The notes beneath the pieces are model-generated. The model searched no databases. It was not told where the DNA came from and was given only the letters and a program-made list of their open reading frames with translations. A DNA stretch of 11,589 nt from Verrucomicrobiota bacterium (lineage in GTDB: Bacteria; Chlamydiota; Chlamydiia; Chlamydiales; FEN-1388): contig JAFEGS010000009.1 of NCBI GenBank assembly GCA_018239705.1, forward strand, positions 1 to 11,589, read 5' to 3'. Shown here one piece after another: positions 1-7,146 of this stretch (position 1 is its first letter; each line of letters starts with the position of its first letter). Position numbers and translations under genes: made by a program.

Positions 1-1203
1 GATGCCAGGCCCACTCGTGGTGCCGGAAACCTCACAGTTTTTGATTATGCAGCTTTGTACATTATCGAAGAATACACCGCCACTCTGAGCGCCATCAATG
101 AGGCAGTTTTCAATATCGATCGCAAAGGGGGCTGTGGGGAGGCCTTCTGTTCCATCGCAGTAGATGCCATATGCAGCACTATTCCGAATGACACAGTTTA
201 GTACTTTAATGTCGCTAGGTGCAGAGCCATTAGTGTTGATGATATGCACACTACCATTTGCATCGACGACACAGGTTTCAAGCAGGACTCCTTGCGCTGA
301 CCCAATGAAAACAGGATCAAACCCGGGTGCTGCCAGTGGACTATTAAACGTGCAGTCTCTCACAATCGTATCAGTGACTGCTGCTGTAGGGTCAGATGCC
401 GCAATGCCAAGCAGGTTGAATGCGTTGCTACTTGCTCCTTGGAACAGGCAATCTTCCACAAGAAGTCCTTGCGTGTTCAGAGCAAGGAGTGCTGTAGCTC
501 CTACTTGTGCAAATCTACAGTTTTGGATCGCAGCGTTCACAACGGGTTTCGTAGGAGCGAAGGGAGCTCCGAGCACAATACCACTGAAAGAGAGGTTAGA
601 AAAGTCGCAGTCCGCTATCTCAACGTTTGATACTGGGCTGTTGAGCGGGGCTACACCAACTGTGATAATGCCGGCATTACTAAAGCGACACTTATGGATG
701 GAAAGGTCTTGTCCTCCGGATTGAATAAGGATCTCAGCATTTGGTATTTGATCAAAATCACAGCTCTCTATTGTCAGACCCTGGAAGGTGGTGCTATCTG
801 GTACGAATATCCCTTTAGATCCCTGCCCAGAGAATGCACAGCTGCTAAAGAGTACATCTGTGCAATTGCTCATGCTGGCGCCATTATTGGTGGAGAGCAA
901 AGAGAGATTTTTAAAGGAGGCATAGCTCACGCCGGAGAGAAGGACTGCATTGCTGTTGACGTTTGTCGAAGGTGCGACTGTCTGTATGGTGCCATTGTGT
1001 ACCGATAGATTTGTGACATTTGCAGCAAAGATACCGGCAATCGTAGGGCTGAGAGTGATAACATGATTTGCGAGGTCAATGTCAACATTGTTTGCATATA
1101 CCCTGATAGCAGCTTTTGTAGTATCATTTTGCAAATCGACATCTTTGTGAAGGCAGTAAAAACCACTTTTTCTGATTGTATAGGGCAGCTTGTGGATAAC
1201 ATG
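1..1203 (-). repeat. Diverged direct repeat, copy A of duplicated beta-helix coding region
   Basis: This stretch of the distal gene matches 2108-3307 of the proximal gene at an offset of 2107 bp near the left end and 2104 bp near the conserved KSGFYCL codons. The net length change is therefore one codon over more than 1.1 kb. A 22-base run at 1150-1171 is identical to 3254-3275, and many shorter runs match, for example around 1-26 versus 2108-2133. Small compensating indels occur: the proximal copy has extra residues in PAPFIDFFPANVHI, and the distal copy has extra residues near GAPFAPTKP. The pattern indicates tandem gene duplication followed by divergence, not a recent exact repeat. Confidence 0.85.
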
Positions 1204-1731
1204 TACCTTTCTGCAGTCGTCAGAAGATGAGTCAGAGCTGGAACTTTTGTTGCTGTGATGCTGCTGGTGCGTGCCACAGCGGTCTAGTCTGCTTTGCAGC
1301 AGCTTTATGGCCTCGCGCTCTCCTTTACTCATGCCTTTCTGGTCTTGAATGATGCTTTCAAGAGCAGCTACAGCACTGTCTACCTGCTTTTGTGTGACAG
1401 TTCTAGCCTTTAGGGCATGTCTTGTCTCTCGTGCCATCTGTATGGCAGCATGTAGGGCTTTATCTTTTACTTTATCTCGTACGTAGGCAGACACGTTGTC
1501 GATTGCATCTCTTAGCTTCTGGTCCAGTGTATTGGCGCTTGCCATACGGAGATCGTGCTGCTTTCGTAGCCCATGTTCCTTCAGGAGCTCGGGAATTTCC
1601 TGTTTTTTAGCGATTTTTCCAAGCTTTGGCAATTGTACTGCTTTGGCCTCTAGAAGGTTGGTGCTAGGCGTGGCTATTGTAGCTGCTAAAAGCGATAAGG
1701 TTAGATAGCAGCTTTTGGAAAATAGACGCAT
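1..1731 (-). CDS. Secreted right-handed parallel beta-helix protein, distal paralog (partial, C-terminus beyond left edge)
   Basis: The frame is open from the start codon at 1731 to position 1 without a stop (577 codons seen), so the C-terminus lies outside the window. I prefer ATG 1731 (MRLFSKS...) over the in-frame ATG at 1743 because GGAG sits 6 nt upstream of it. Residues 1-31 look like a Sec signal peptide: basic start, then a hydrophobic run around TLSLLAATIA, possibly cut after LEAKA. Residues about 58-150 are charged and probably helical, followed by a linker rich in His, Ser and Asp (about 151-175). From about residue 178 the protein becomes a beta-helix with repeated turns such as SSCAF, ESCDF, ADCDF, QNCRF and EDCLF. 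It is clearly paralogous to the neighbouring gene at 1757-3526 (shared KSGFYCL, NVDIDL.NHVITLS, SCAF.GQG, YGIYCDG, GTTSGPGI). By that alignment about 115 residues are missing. It is probably exported to the periplasm, surface or host; the true role is unknown. Confidence 0.86.
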   Translation of the reverse strand, partial: MRLFSKSCYLTLSLLAATIATPSTNLLEAKAVQLPKLGKIAKKQEIPELLKEHGLRKQHDLRMASANTLDQKLRDAIDNVSAYVRDKVKDKALHAAIQMARETRHALKARTVTQKQVDSAVAALESIIQDQKGMSKGEREAIKLLQSRLDRCGTHQQHHSNKSSSSDSSSDDCRKVHVIHKLPYTIRKSGFYCLHKDVDLQNDTTKAAIRVYANNVDIDLANHVITLSPTIAGIFAANVTNLSVHNGTIQTVAPSTNVNSNAVLLSGVSYASFKNLSLLSTNNGASMSNCTDVLFSSCAFSGQGSKGIFVPDSTTFQGLTIESCDFDQIPNAEILIQSGGQDLSIHKCRFSNAGIITVGVAPLNSPVSNVEIADCDFSNLSFSGIVLGAPFAPTKPVVNAAIQNCRFAQVGATALLALNTQGLLVEDCLFQGASSNAFNLLGIAASDPTAAVTDTIVRDCTFNSPLAAPGFDPVFIGSAQGVLLETCVVDANGSVHIINTNGSAPSDIKVLNCVIRNSAAYGIYCDGTEGLPTAPFAIDIENCLIDGAQSGGVFFDNVQSCIIKNCEVSGTTSGPGI

Positions 1732-1737
1732 ATAATT

Positions 1738-1741
1738 CTCC
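1738..1741 (-). promoter_or_regulatory. Ribosome binding site deciding the start of the distal beta-helix gene
   Basis: GGAG on the minus strand lies 6 nt before ATG 1731. It overlaps the alternative ATG at 1743, which has no comparable site of its own. The spacing equals that of the proximal paralog (AGGAG, 6 nt). With start 1731 the gap to the upstream gene is 25 bp with no terminator, so co-transcription is likely. Confidence 0.6.
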
Positions 1742-1756
1742 ATTGTTAGTCGTTAT

Positions 1757-3526
1757 TTATGGGCAGCAGAGGTTGCCGCCGGCTACAGGAGTGCCTCCCG
1801 GAGCGACAACAAGCCCAGCAGGAATTCCAACGCAGCTTTGTATGCCATTGTTGCATGCTGAATTGTCGTAAAACTCAACGAGTGCCCCGCTATTATTGAT
1901 ACCGTTTCCGCCGTTGCGAGAGACCGCATTGTTCTTCACAGTAACTCCACTCGATGCAATGAAGATACCATCGCCCCCGTTATCGGTCACAGTATTGTCA
2001 ATGACGTTGTTAGAAGGGCTTATTGCATCGATGGCGATCCCTTGAGCTGCATTGTTTACTATGGTGTTGTTCAGGATCGTGATAGACTGAGAGCCATCGC
2101 TAACAGAGATGCCAGGACCGCTTGTGGTGCCGGTGATAATACTGTTTTTGATTGTGCAGCTTTGAGCGCTATCGAAAAATACTCCTGCAAAGGTATGGCC
2201 GTCAATGAGGCAAGAATCAATCTCAATTGCAAAGGGGGATGTGGGGTCGACTTGTATCCCATCGCAGTAGATACCATATGAGGCACTATTGCGAATGATG
2301 CAACTGCGCACTTTGATGTCACTACTTGCAGTAGCGTTATTGGCGTTTATGATGTGCACATTTGCAGGAAAGAAGTCTATAAATGGAGCAGGATTTGCAT
2401 CGATGATACAGCTGTCGATGAGGATGCCCTGAGCTGATGCAATGAGGATAGTATCAAAACCAGGCGCTGCCTGTGGGCTGCTAAAGGTAGAGTTCCTTAC
2501 CACTACGTCAGCGACTGTTACTGTAGGATCGCCGGCAGCAACCAGCAGCAGAGCGTCCGCATTGTTACTTGCGGCCTGGAAGGTGCAGTCTTCAATGATA
2601 AGACCTTGACCGTTGAAAAGAGAGACTGCTGCATCTGATGATTGAGCAAATTGGCAGTTTCGTATCTGGGTATTCAGCGTGGTGCCTCCTAGTCCAATGC
2701 CGTAAACGGTATTAAAGAAGTTGCAGTTCGATATCTCGAGGTTTGTGAGCTCGCCTTCAAATACCCCAAAAGAGATAGCGGCGCCGGTAAACGAACAGCT
2801 GCGGAGGGTGACGTCTTGGCCATTAGAATTTATGCCAATATGGAAGAGTGTTGGTCCAAAATCACACCTCTCTATTGTGAGCCCCTGAAAGTTGGTTCCT
2901 GTATCCACTCGCATTGCTTCATACCCCTGACCTGCAAAGGCACAATTGCTGAAGAGGACATCAATGCAATTGCTCATGTCGACACCGGTAAAGGTGTTCT
3001 TCAAAATAAGATCCTGAAAGGTGGCGTCAGTTACTCCGCTCAAGAGGATTGCATTGCTATTTTCATTGGCAGAAGTATGTGCCGACTGTATGGTCCCACC
3101 GTGTACACGCAAATTATTGACGTCTGAGGCAAAGATACCGCTGGTTGAGGCACTGAGGGTAATGACATGGTTTGAGAGGTCGATGTCGACATTGTCTGCT
3201 TCAACCGTGATCGCAGCATCGGTCGTGTTGCATTCGAGCCGTACATTCTTTGCAAGGCAGTAAAAACCACTTTTTGAGATTGTTACGGGAAGCTCGCAGA
3301 TGGCAATCGGTTCTTTACAGGCAGTACAGTTGGTTGCATTTTTAAGAGCTTTTGGGCTATTGTGCGCTTTTGCTTTTTTCGTCTGTAGAAGGTCTGGAGT
3401 TCTTTGAATCTTAGCAGGGGTATTGGCAGGTGGGAACTGTAGCGTCTTTGCCTCGAGAGGATAGTGGGCTACTGTAGCCGCTATAATTGCCGCGTGCAGG
3501 CTCAAGCTTTTGAAAAATGGACTCAT
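1757..3526 (-). CDS. Secreted right-handed parallel beta-helix protein, proximal paralog (complete)
   Basis: This is a 589-residue protein if started at ATG 3526 (MSPFFKSL...), which has AGGAG 6 nt upstream. An in-frame ATG at 3625 would add 33 residues but has no Shine-Dalgarno, would bury the signal peptide, and lies upstream of the best promoter. Residues 1-26 form a likely Sec signal peptide. A short Cys-containing segment follows (C67, C70, C77, C90), then KSGFYCLAKN and a beta-helix from about 91 to 560. Repeated turns include SNCAF, ERCDF, RSCSF, SNCNF, RNCQF, EDCTF, DSCII and RSCII. The last three coils (about 484-548) are the classic NosD-like form: NNTIVNNAAQGI, DNTVTDNGGDGI, NNAVSRNGGNGI. 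The tail is Gly/Pro-rich and ends in CCP. I see no autotransporter barrel, sortase signal or membrane anchor. Beta-helix proteins of this type are often polysaccharide-active enzymes or surface adhesins; no catalytic residues can be named here, so the function is open. Confidence 0.92.
   Translation of the reverse strand: MSPFFKSLSLHAAIIAATVAHYPLEAKTLQFPPANTPAKIQRTPDLLQTKKAKAHNSPKALKNATNCTACKEPIAICELPVTISKSGFYCLAKNVRLECNTTDAAITVEADNVDIDLSNHVITLSASTSGIFASDVNNLRVHGGTIQSAHTSANENSNAILLSGVTDATFQDLILKNTFTGVDMSNCIDVLFSNCAFAGQGYEAMRVDTGTNFQGLTIERCDFGPTLFHIGINSNGQDVTLRSCSFTGAAISFGVFEGELTNLEISNCNFFNTVYGIGLGGTTLNTQIRNCQFAQSSDAAVSLFNGQGLIIEDCTFQAASNNADALLLVAAGDPTVTVADVVVRNSTFSSPQAAPGFDTILIASAQGILIDSCIIDANPAPFIDFFPANVHIINANNATASSDIKVRSCIIRNSASYGIYCDGIQVDPTSPFAIEIDSCLIDGHTFAGVFFDSAQSCTIKNSIITGTTSGPGISVSDGSQSITILNNTIVNNAAQGIAIDAISPSNNVIDNTVTDNGGDGIFIASSGVTVKNNAVSRNGGNGINNSGALVEFYDNSACNNGIQSCVGIPAGLVVAPGGTPVAGGNLCCP
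2108..3307 (-). repeat. Diverged direct repeat, copy B of duplicated beta-helix coding region
   Basis: This is the counterpart of 1-1203. The similarity covers the conserved start of the beta-helix (ELP.TI.KSGFYCL) through GTTSGPGI. It stops at the window edge, so the remaining 350 bp of this gene (down to 1757) cannot be compared with its paralog here. Confidence 0.85.
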
Positions 3527-3532
3527 CTGATA

Positions 3533-3537
3533 CTCCT
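3533..3537 (-). promoter_or_regulatory. Ribosome binding site deciding the start of the proximal beta-helix gene
   Basis: AGGAG (within CCCAGGAG) on the minus strand lies 6 nt before ATG 3526. This supports the 589-residue start rather than the in-frame ATG at 3625. Confidence 0.75.
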
Positions 3538-3551
3538 GGGTATAAGCTGTC

Positions 3552-3580
3552 TTTATAATTTTAAATGTATTTTTTAGCAA
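3552..3580 (-). promoter_or_regulatory. Sigma70-like promoter for the beta-helix operon
   Basis: On the minus strand TTGCTA (3580-3575) and TATAAA (3557-3552) are separated by exactly 17 bp in an A/T-rich stretch. This matches a housekeeping-type -35/-10 pair well. Transcription would begin around 3545, giving a short leader of roughly 20 nt that contains the AGGAG site and ATG 3526. Assignment is by eye. Confidence 0.5.
3554..3559 (+). promoter_or_regulatory. Candidate -10 element (TATAAT) for the smc-ald-helicase operon
   Basis: A perfect TATAAT on the plus strand overlaps the minus-strand -10 because the core TTATAA is palindromic. The position 17 bp upstream (TACTCC, 3531-3536) is a poor -35 and there is no extended -10. 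If used, it would give an smc leader of about 90-100 nt. A weaker promoter nearer smc is equally possible; none between 3590 and 3650 convinced me. Confidence 0.25.
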
Positions 3581-3652
3581 TAACGGAAATTTTAGTTGTT
3601 TTTTTCTTTCACGAAAAGATTTCACCAGTGATGATTAAAGCTAATACAACAG

Positions 3653-6600
3653 ATGGATGAGGGAATGGGTCTAAAGAAGATAGAAATTTTTGGTTTTAAG
3701 TCTTTTGCTGAAAAGACAACGATTCACGTTAATGAACTTTTAAATGCGATTGTTGGGCCCAACGGCTGCGGCAAGTCAAACATTGTCGATGCTGTGCTCT
3801 GGGTGCTTGGAGAGCAGTCGGCGAGAGTCTTGCGCGGCTGTAAAATGCAGGATGTCATCTTTGCAGGAACTGAGAAGAGAAAGGCCGTAGAGATGGCCGA
3901 GGTGACGCTTACCTTTTGCAATGCTGATCAATTTTTACAGACGCCCTACGAAGAGGTAGCTATTACAAGGCGCCTTTTCCGCGATGGAGAATCGGAATAC
4001 CTCATCAACAAGAAAACAGCCCGTCTGAGAGATGTGCAGGAGCTATTTGTGCACACAGGTATCGGCAAAGAGGCCTTTGCGGTTATTGGCCAGGGAAGAG
4101 TAGCAGAGCTGATTGGCCAATCGCCCCAAGAGCGACGAGTACTTCTGGAGGAAGTTTCGGGGATTTCGCACTTTTTGCAAAAACGAAAAGAGAGCCAAAA
4201 AAAACTAGAGCTTGCTGAGCAGAACCTGGCTCGTGCGCAAGATATCTATGTAGAGGTCGAGGCGCAGAAGAGCACACTGGAAAAGCAGGCCCACGAGGCA
4301 AGAAAGTTCCAGCAGCAGCGAACAAAGCTCCACGATCTGGAACAGGTTATCTGCTCTAAGCGCTACCATGCACAAAAGGAGCTGCATAGTAAGCTCACGC
4401 ATGCAATTGGAGGGCTTGATGAGGAGATCCAAGAGGCTGACAAGCAAGAGAAAACACTATCTGAAACACTTGGCAGCAAAAAGAAAAGCCTGCAGGAGTG
4501 GCGTACAGCTCAGTCGGAACGAGAGGCTGAGATCCACCGAGTCAAAAATAGGATCTCTCTTACTCAAAAAGATCTCGAACTTGCCAAAGACCAGCAGAAT
4601 TCACTTCGCGCAAGCCAGTCTCGATCTGCAAAAGAAATTTTTTCTTATCAAGAGAGCCTGCAGCAGTTTCTCGTTAAAAGCAAAGAAATTGCAGAAAACC
4701 TCTCTTTCTTAGAAAAGGAGCTTGAAGAGCAGCAAAAGGCAAAAGAGCAGGCTGAGAAGCTCAGTAGGCATTCCGCACTTGCAAGAGATGCCAAAGAGGC
4801 CCAGCTTAAGGAGCTGACAAGCGCTCGATTTCGCGCCTCTAGTCAAGCACAGGCGCTTGAAAATGAGATGGCTAAGAGCCACCTGACAGCAGGGGTGTCA
4901 CAGGAGAAAATAGCCGATCTTCACATGCGAGTAGAGCAGGCTCAAAAAGAGCTTGAGCTCCAATCAGCCGAAAGTGGGAAGAAAAAAGCGGAGCTGGAGA
5001 GCTGGATTGCAGCGGTTGAAGAGAAGAAGAAGCTTCTCGACAAGGTGCGCTCAGACCTACAAGAACGAGAAAAGGAAATTGAAGGGCTGAAAAGAGCGCA
5101 AGAAGAGCTTCGAGGCAGATTTGTAGAGACGCAAACAAAGCAGAAGCTCCTTGAAAAGCTGGAAAATGATCTAGAGGGGTATACGCTTGCAGGGAAGGCG
5201 CTACTGAAAGAGTCCAAAAAACCGACCTCTCCCCTTTTTGAAAAGGTCTTTCCCCTCACCGATTTTATTCAAGAAGAGGTCGATTTCGTAGATCGTCTCT
5301 ATGATACCACTCTTGTGGTGCATACTATTGATGATCTTGAACAGGCGCTTCTTCTCTCGGAACAGATGAAGGCAAAAGAGCTGTCGATTATATGCCTGGA
5401 GCTGCTTGGCATTACTGAACAGACGCTTTGTAGCCATCTTCTGGAGGCTGCAGTAGTAGTTGAGAGTTTGAAAGATGCAAAAAAGCAGTTAAAAAAAGGA
5501 GCCGGGAAGCCGTTGTGGCTACTTCCAGGGCTTTTTATTGACACGCAAGGGGTTCTTCACACAAGCGGAAAAAGTGGCCGCAGCCTTTTCAAACAGAAAA
5601 AGGAGCTTCAAGAGCTACAAGCCGAGATAGTGCGTATCAATGAAGAGATGAGTCGCTTGCAGCAAAAACGCGGCACTGTCGAGCAAAAACGGGAAGCTCT
5701 CATTTCGCAAAGGCAGGAACTCGATGAGGAGATGAGGCGAGCTGATATGCAGGTTGTCTCCTGCAATTTCCAGCTGCAGAGTATAGAAAAACAGAAAAAC
5801 ATAGCTCGAGATGCAGTTGAAAAGCAGAAAGGCGAAATTGTTCTCTTAGAAAAGTCGCTGCTCTCTTTACGTGAGTCGCTTCAAATGAAGGAGCGTGCAC
5901 TTTTGGAGGCAAAAGAGGCACTAAAGAGCCAAGAAGAGTCGCTTGTAACGTGTGAAAAAGAGCTCGATGCACATAAAAAGGAATATGCATCTGCCTTTGA
6001 AGAGAAACAGAAGATGGCCGACTTCTACGAACAAAAACGGCGCTCACTCCATGAGCAGCGCCATGCCCTTGAGCTTGTGACTGTGCAAGAGACTACCGAT
6101 AAAAAGCGCTATGAACAGCTCAGGCAGCAGCAAGAGGAGAGAAAATCACGACTAGAGGCACTTGAAAAGCAGGAGACCGATTTAAAAAATAAGTTTACTG
6201 AGATCGAAGCCTCATTTGCAGCCCTTCGCGCTGCAAAGCAAGGTGCGGAAGGAGAGGGGCCAGCGCTCGAAAAGGAAATTACCACCCTCGAAGAGCATCT
6301 CTATGGACTTCGGAAGACAAAAGAGACAGCGCTCACTGCGGCCTCATCTGCCAGAGCGCAAATAGCCCATGTGACTCTTGAGCTTGCACAAAGCGAAGAG
6401 GCGCTAAAGGCCTATCCGCATGCTCTGAAAGATGAAATGTCTGATAGCTCTATTGAAGAGCTCGAAAAGCAGTGCCGACTCTTGCGAAATGCGATAGAGA
6501 GGACTAAAGGCGTCAATTTAATGGCTATCGAGGAGCATGAAGCAGTGCTGCAAAGACATACGCTTTTGCAAGAGCAGCTTGAGGATTTACGGCGTGCCAA

Positions 6601-7135
6601 GCTCGAGCTTGTACAGATTATCCAAGGCCTTGAAAAAGAGAGTAAAAAGGCCTTTTCAAAGACCTATACAGCGGTAAAAGAGGCATTTCAGCACAATTTT
6701 GAAACGCTCTTTAACGGTGGGAAGGCCGATCTTATTTTGACTGAAGGCCAAGACTTTTTGCATGCTGGGATAGAGATTATGGTCCAGCCGCCAGGAAAGC
6801 AGACGAGGTCGATGCAGCTCCTCTCAGGGGGAGAAAAGAGCCTTACGGCTATTGCGCTTTTATTTGCCTGCTTCCAGCTGCGGCCGGCACCCTTTTGTAT
6901 TCTGGACGAAGTGGATGCTGCGCTTGATGAGACAAACGTGGAGCGTTTTGGCCGCCTTGTCCGCATATTTGCAGAGAAGAGCCAGTTTCTCCTCATCACG
7001 CACAATAAGCGCACGATGGGGATAGCTGATGCCTTGATTGGTGTTTCGATGCAAGAAAAGGGCGTCTCGCAGATTATTGCCATAGACTTTGAGCGGCGAT
7101 CTGCGCAGACGAAAGCACCATTAGTTACGGTTTAG
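3653..7135 (+). CDS. smc: Chromosome partition/condensation protein SMC
   Basis: This 1160-residue protein is of normal length for bacterial SMC, the ATPase that dimerises through a central hinge and compacts chromosomal DNA with ScpA/ScpB. The N-terminal head has FGFKSF, Walker A GPNGCGKS (35-42) and the SMC block GEQSARVLRG.KMQDVIFAGT. IGQGRV.E.....PQERR.LLEEVSGI follows near 145-170. Coiled coil fills about 180-505 and 640-985, separated by the hinge (about 505-640). The C-terminal head has VNLMAIEEHE, FETLFNGGKADL, signature LLSGGEKSLTAIALLFA (about 1056-1072), Walker B CILDEVDAALDE (D1085, E1086) and the H-loop LLITHNKRTM. The hinge is divergent (see findings). ATG 3665 (MGLKKIEIFGFKSF) fits the family start better than 3653; neither has a well-placed Shine-Dalgarno, so the start is uncertain by four residues. 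It is the first gene of a three-gene plus-strand block, 11 bp before ald. Confidence 0.97.
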   Translation: MDEGMGLKKIEIFGFKSFAEKTTIHVNELLNAIVGPNGCGKSNIVDAVLWVLGEQSARVLRGCKMQDVIFAGTEKRKAVEMAEVTLTFCNADQFLQTPYEEVAITRRLFRDGESEYLINKKTARLRDVQELFVHTGIGKEAFAVIGQGRVAELIGQSPQERRVLLEEVSGISHFLQKRKESQKKLELAEQNLARAQDIYVEVEAQKSTLEKQAHEARKFQQQRTKLHDLEQVICSKRYHAQKELHSKLTHAIGGLDEEIQEADKQEKTLSETLGSKKKSLQEWRTAQSEREAEIHRVKNRISLTQKDLELAKDQQNSLRASQSRSAKEIFSYQESLQQFLVKSKEIAENLSFLEKELEEQQKAKEQAEKLSRHSALARDAKEAQLKELTSARFRASSQAQALENEMAKSHLTAGVSQEKIADLHMRVEQAQKELELQSAESGKKKAELESWIAAVEEKKKLLDKVRSDLQEREKEIEGLKRAQEELRGRFVETQTKQKLLEKLENDLEGYTLAGKALLKESKKPTSPLFEKVFPLTDFIQEEVDFVDRLYDTTLVVHTIDDLEQALLLSEQMKAKELSIICLELLGITEQTLCSHLLEAAVVVESLKDAKKQLKKGAGKPLWLLPGLFIDTQGVLHTSGKSGRSLFKQKKELQELQAEIVRINEEMSRLQQKRGTVEQKREALISQRQELDEEMRRADMQVVSCNFQLQSIEKQKNIARDAVEKQKGEIVLLEKSLLSLRESLQMKERALLEAKEALKSQEESLVTCEKELDAHKKEYASAFEEKQKMADFYEQKRRSLHEQRHALELVTVQETTDKKRYEQLRQQQEERKSRLEALEKQETDLKNKFTEIEASFAALRAAKQGAEGEGPALEKEITTLEEHLYGLRKTKETALTAASSARAQIAHVTLELAQSEEALKAYPHALKDEMSDSSIEELEKQCRLLRNAIERTKGVNLMAIEEHEAVLQRHTLLQEQLEDLRRAKLELVQIIQGLEKESKKAFSKTYTAVKEAFQHNFETLFNGGKADLILTEGQDFLHAGIEIMVQPPGKQTRSMQLLSGGEKSLTAIALLFACFQLRPAPFCILDEVDAALDETNVERFGRLVRIFAEKSQFLLITHNKRTMGIADALIGVSMQEKGVSQIIAIDFERRSAQTKAPLVTV

Positions 7136-7146
7136 GCAGGTACATT

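Noticed and set aside
164..724. Open plus-strand frame of 186 codons
   Set aside because: It lies antisense to the beta-helix codons of the distal paralog, has no recognisable domain or Shine-Dalgarno, and its product is compositionally odd. The minus-strand frame has clear paralogy and periodicity.
694..1008. Open plus-strand frame of 104 codons, with a similar one at 2816-3127
   Set aside because: The two resemble each other only because the underlying minus-strand genes are duplicated. Both are antisense shadows without start signals.
927..1277. Minus-strand frame of 116 codons
   Set aside because: It is out of frame with the continuous 577-codon reading from 1731, which carries the conserved KSGFYCL and beta-helix repeats.
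1..1731. Possible pseudogene or frameshift, since no complete frame is visible
   Set aside because: Reading every codon on the minus strand from 1731 to 1 shows no stop and no break in similarity to the paralog. It simply runs off the window.
1732..1756. Terminator or promoter between the two beta-helix genes
   Set aside because: The 25 bp gap has no hairpin with a T-run and no -35/-10 pair, so read-through is assumed.
4083..6047. Many minus-strand frames antisense to smc
   Set aside because: They arise from the Glu/Lys/Gln-rich coiled-coil codons, which yield Leu/Phe/Ser-rich antisense frames. None has independent support.
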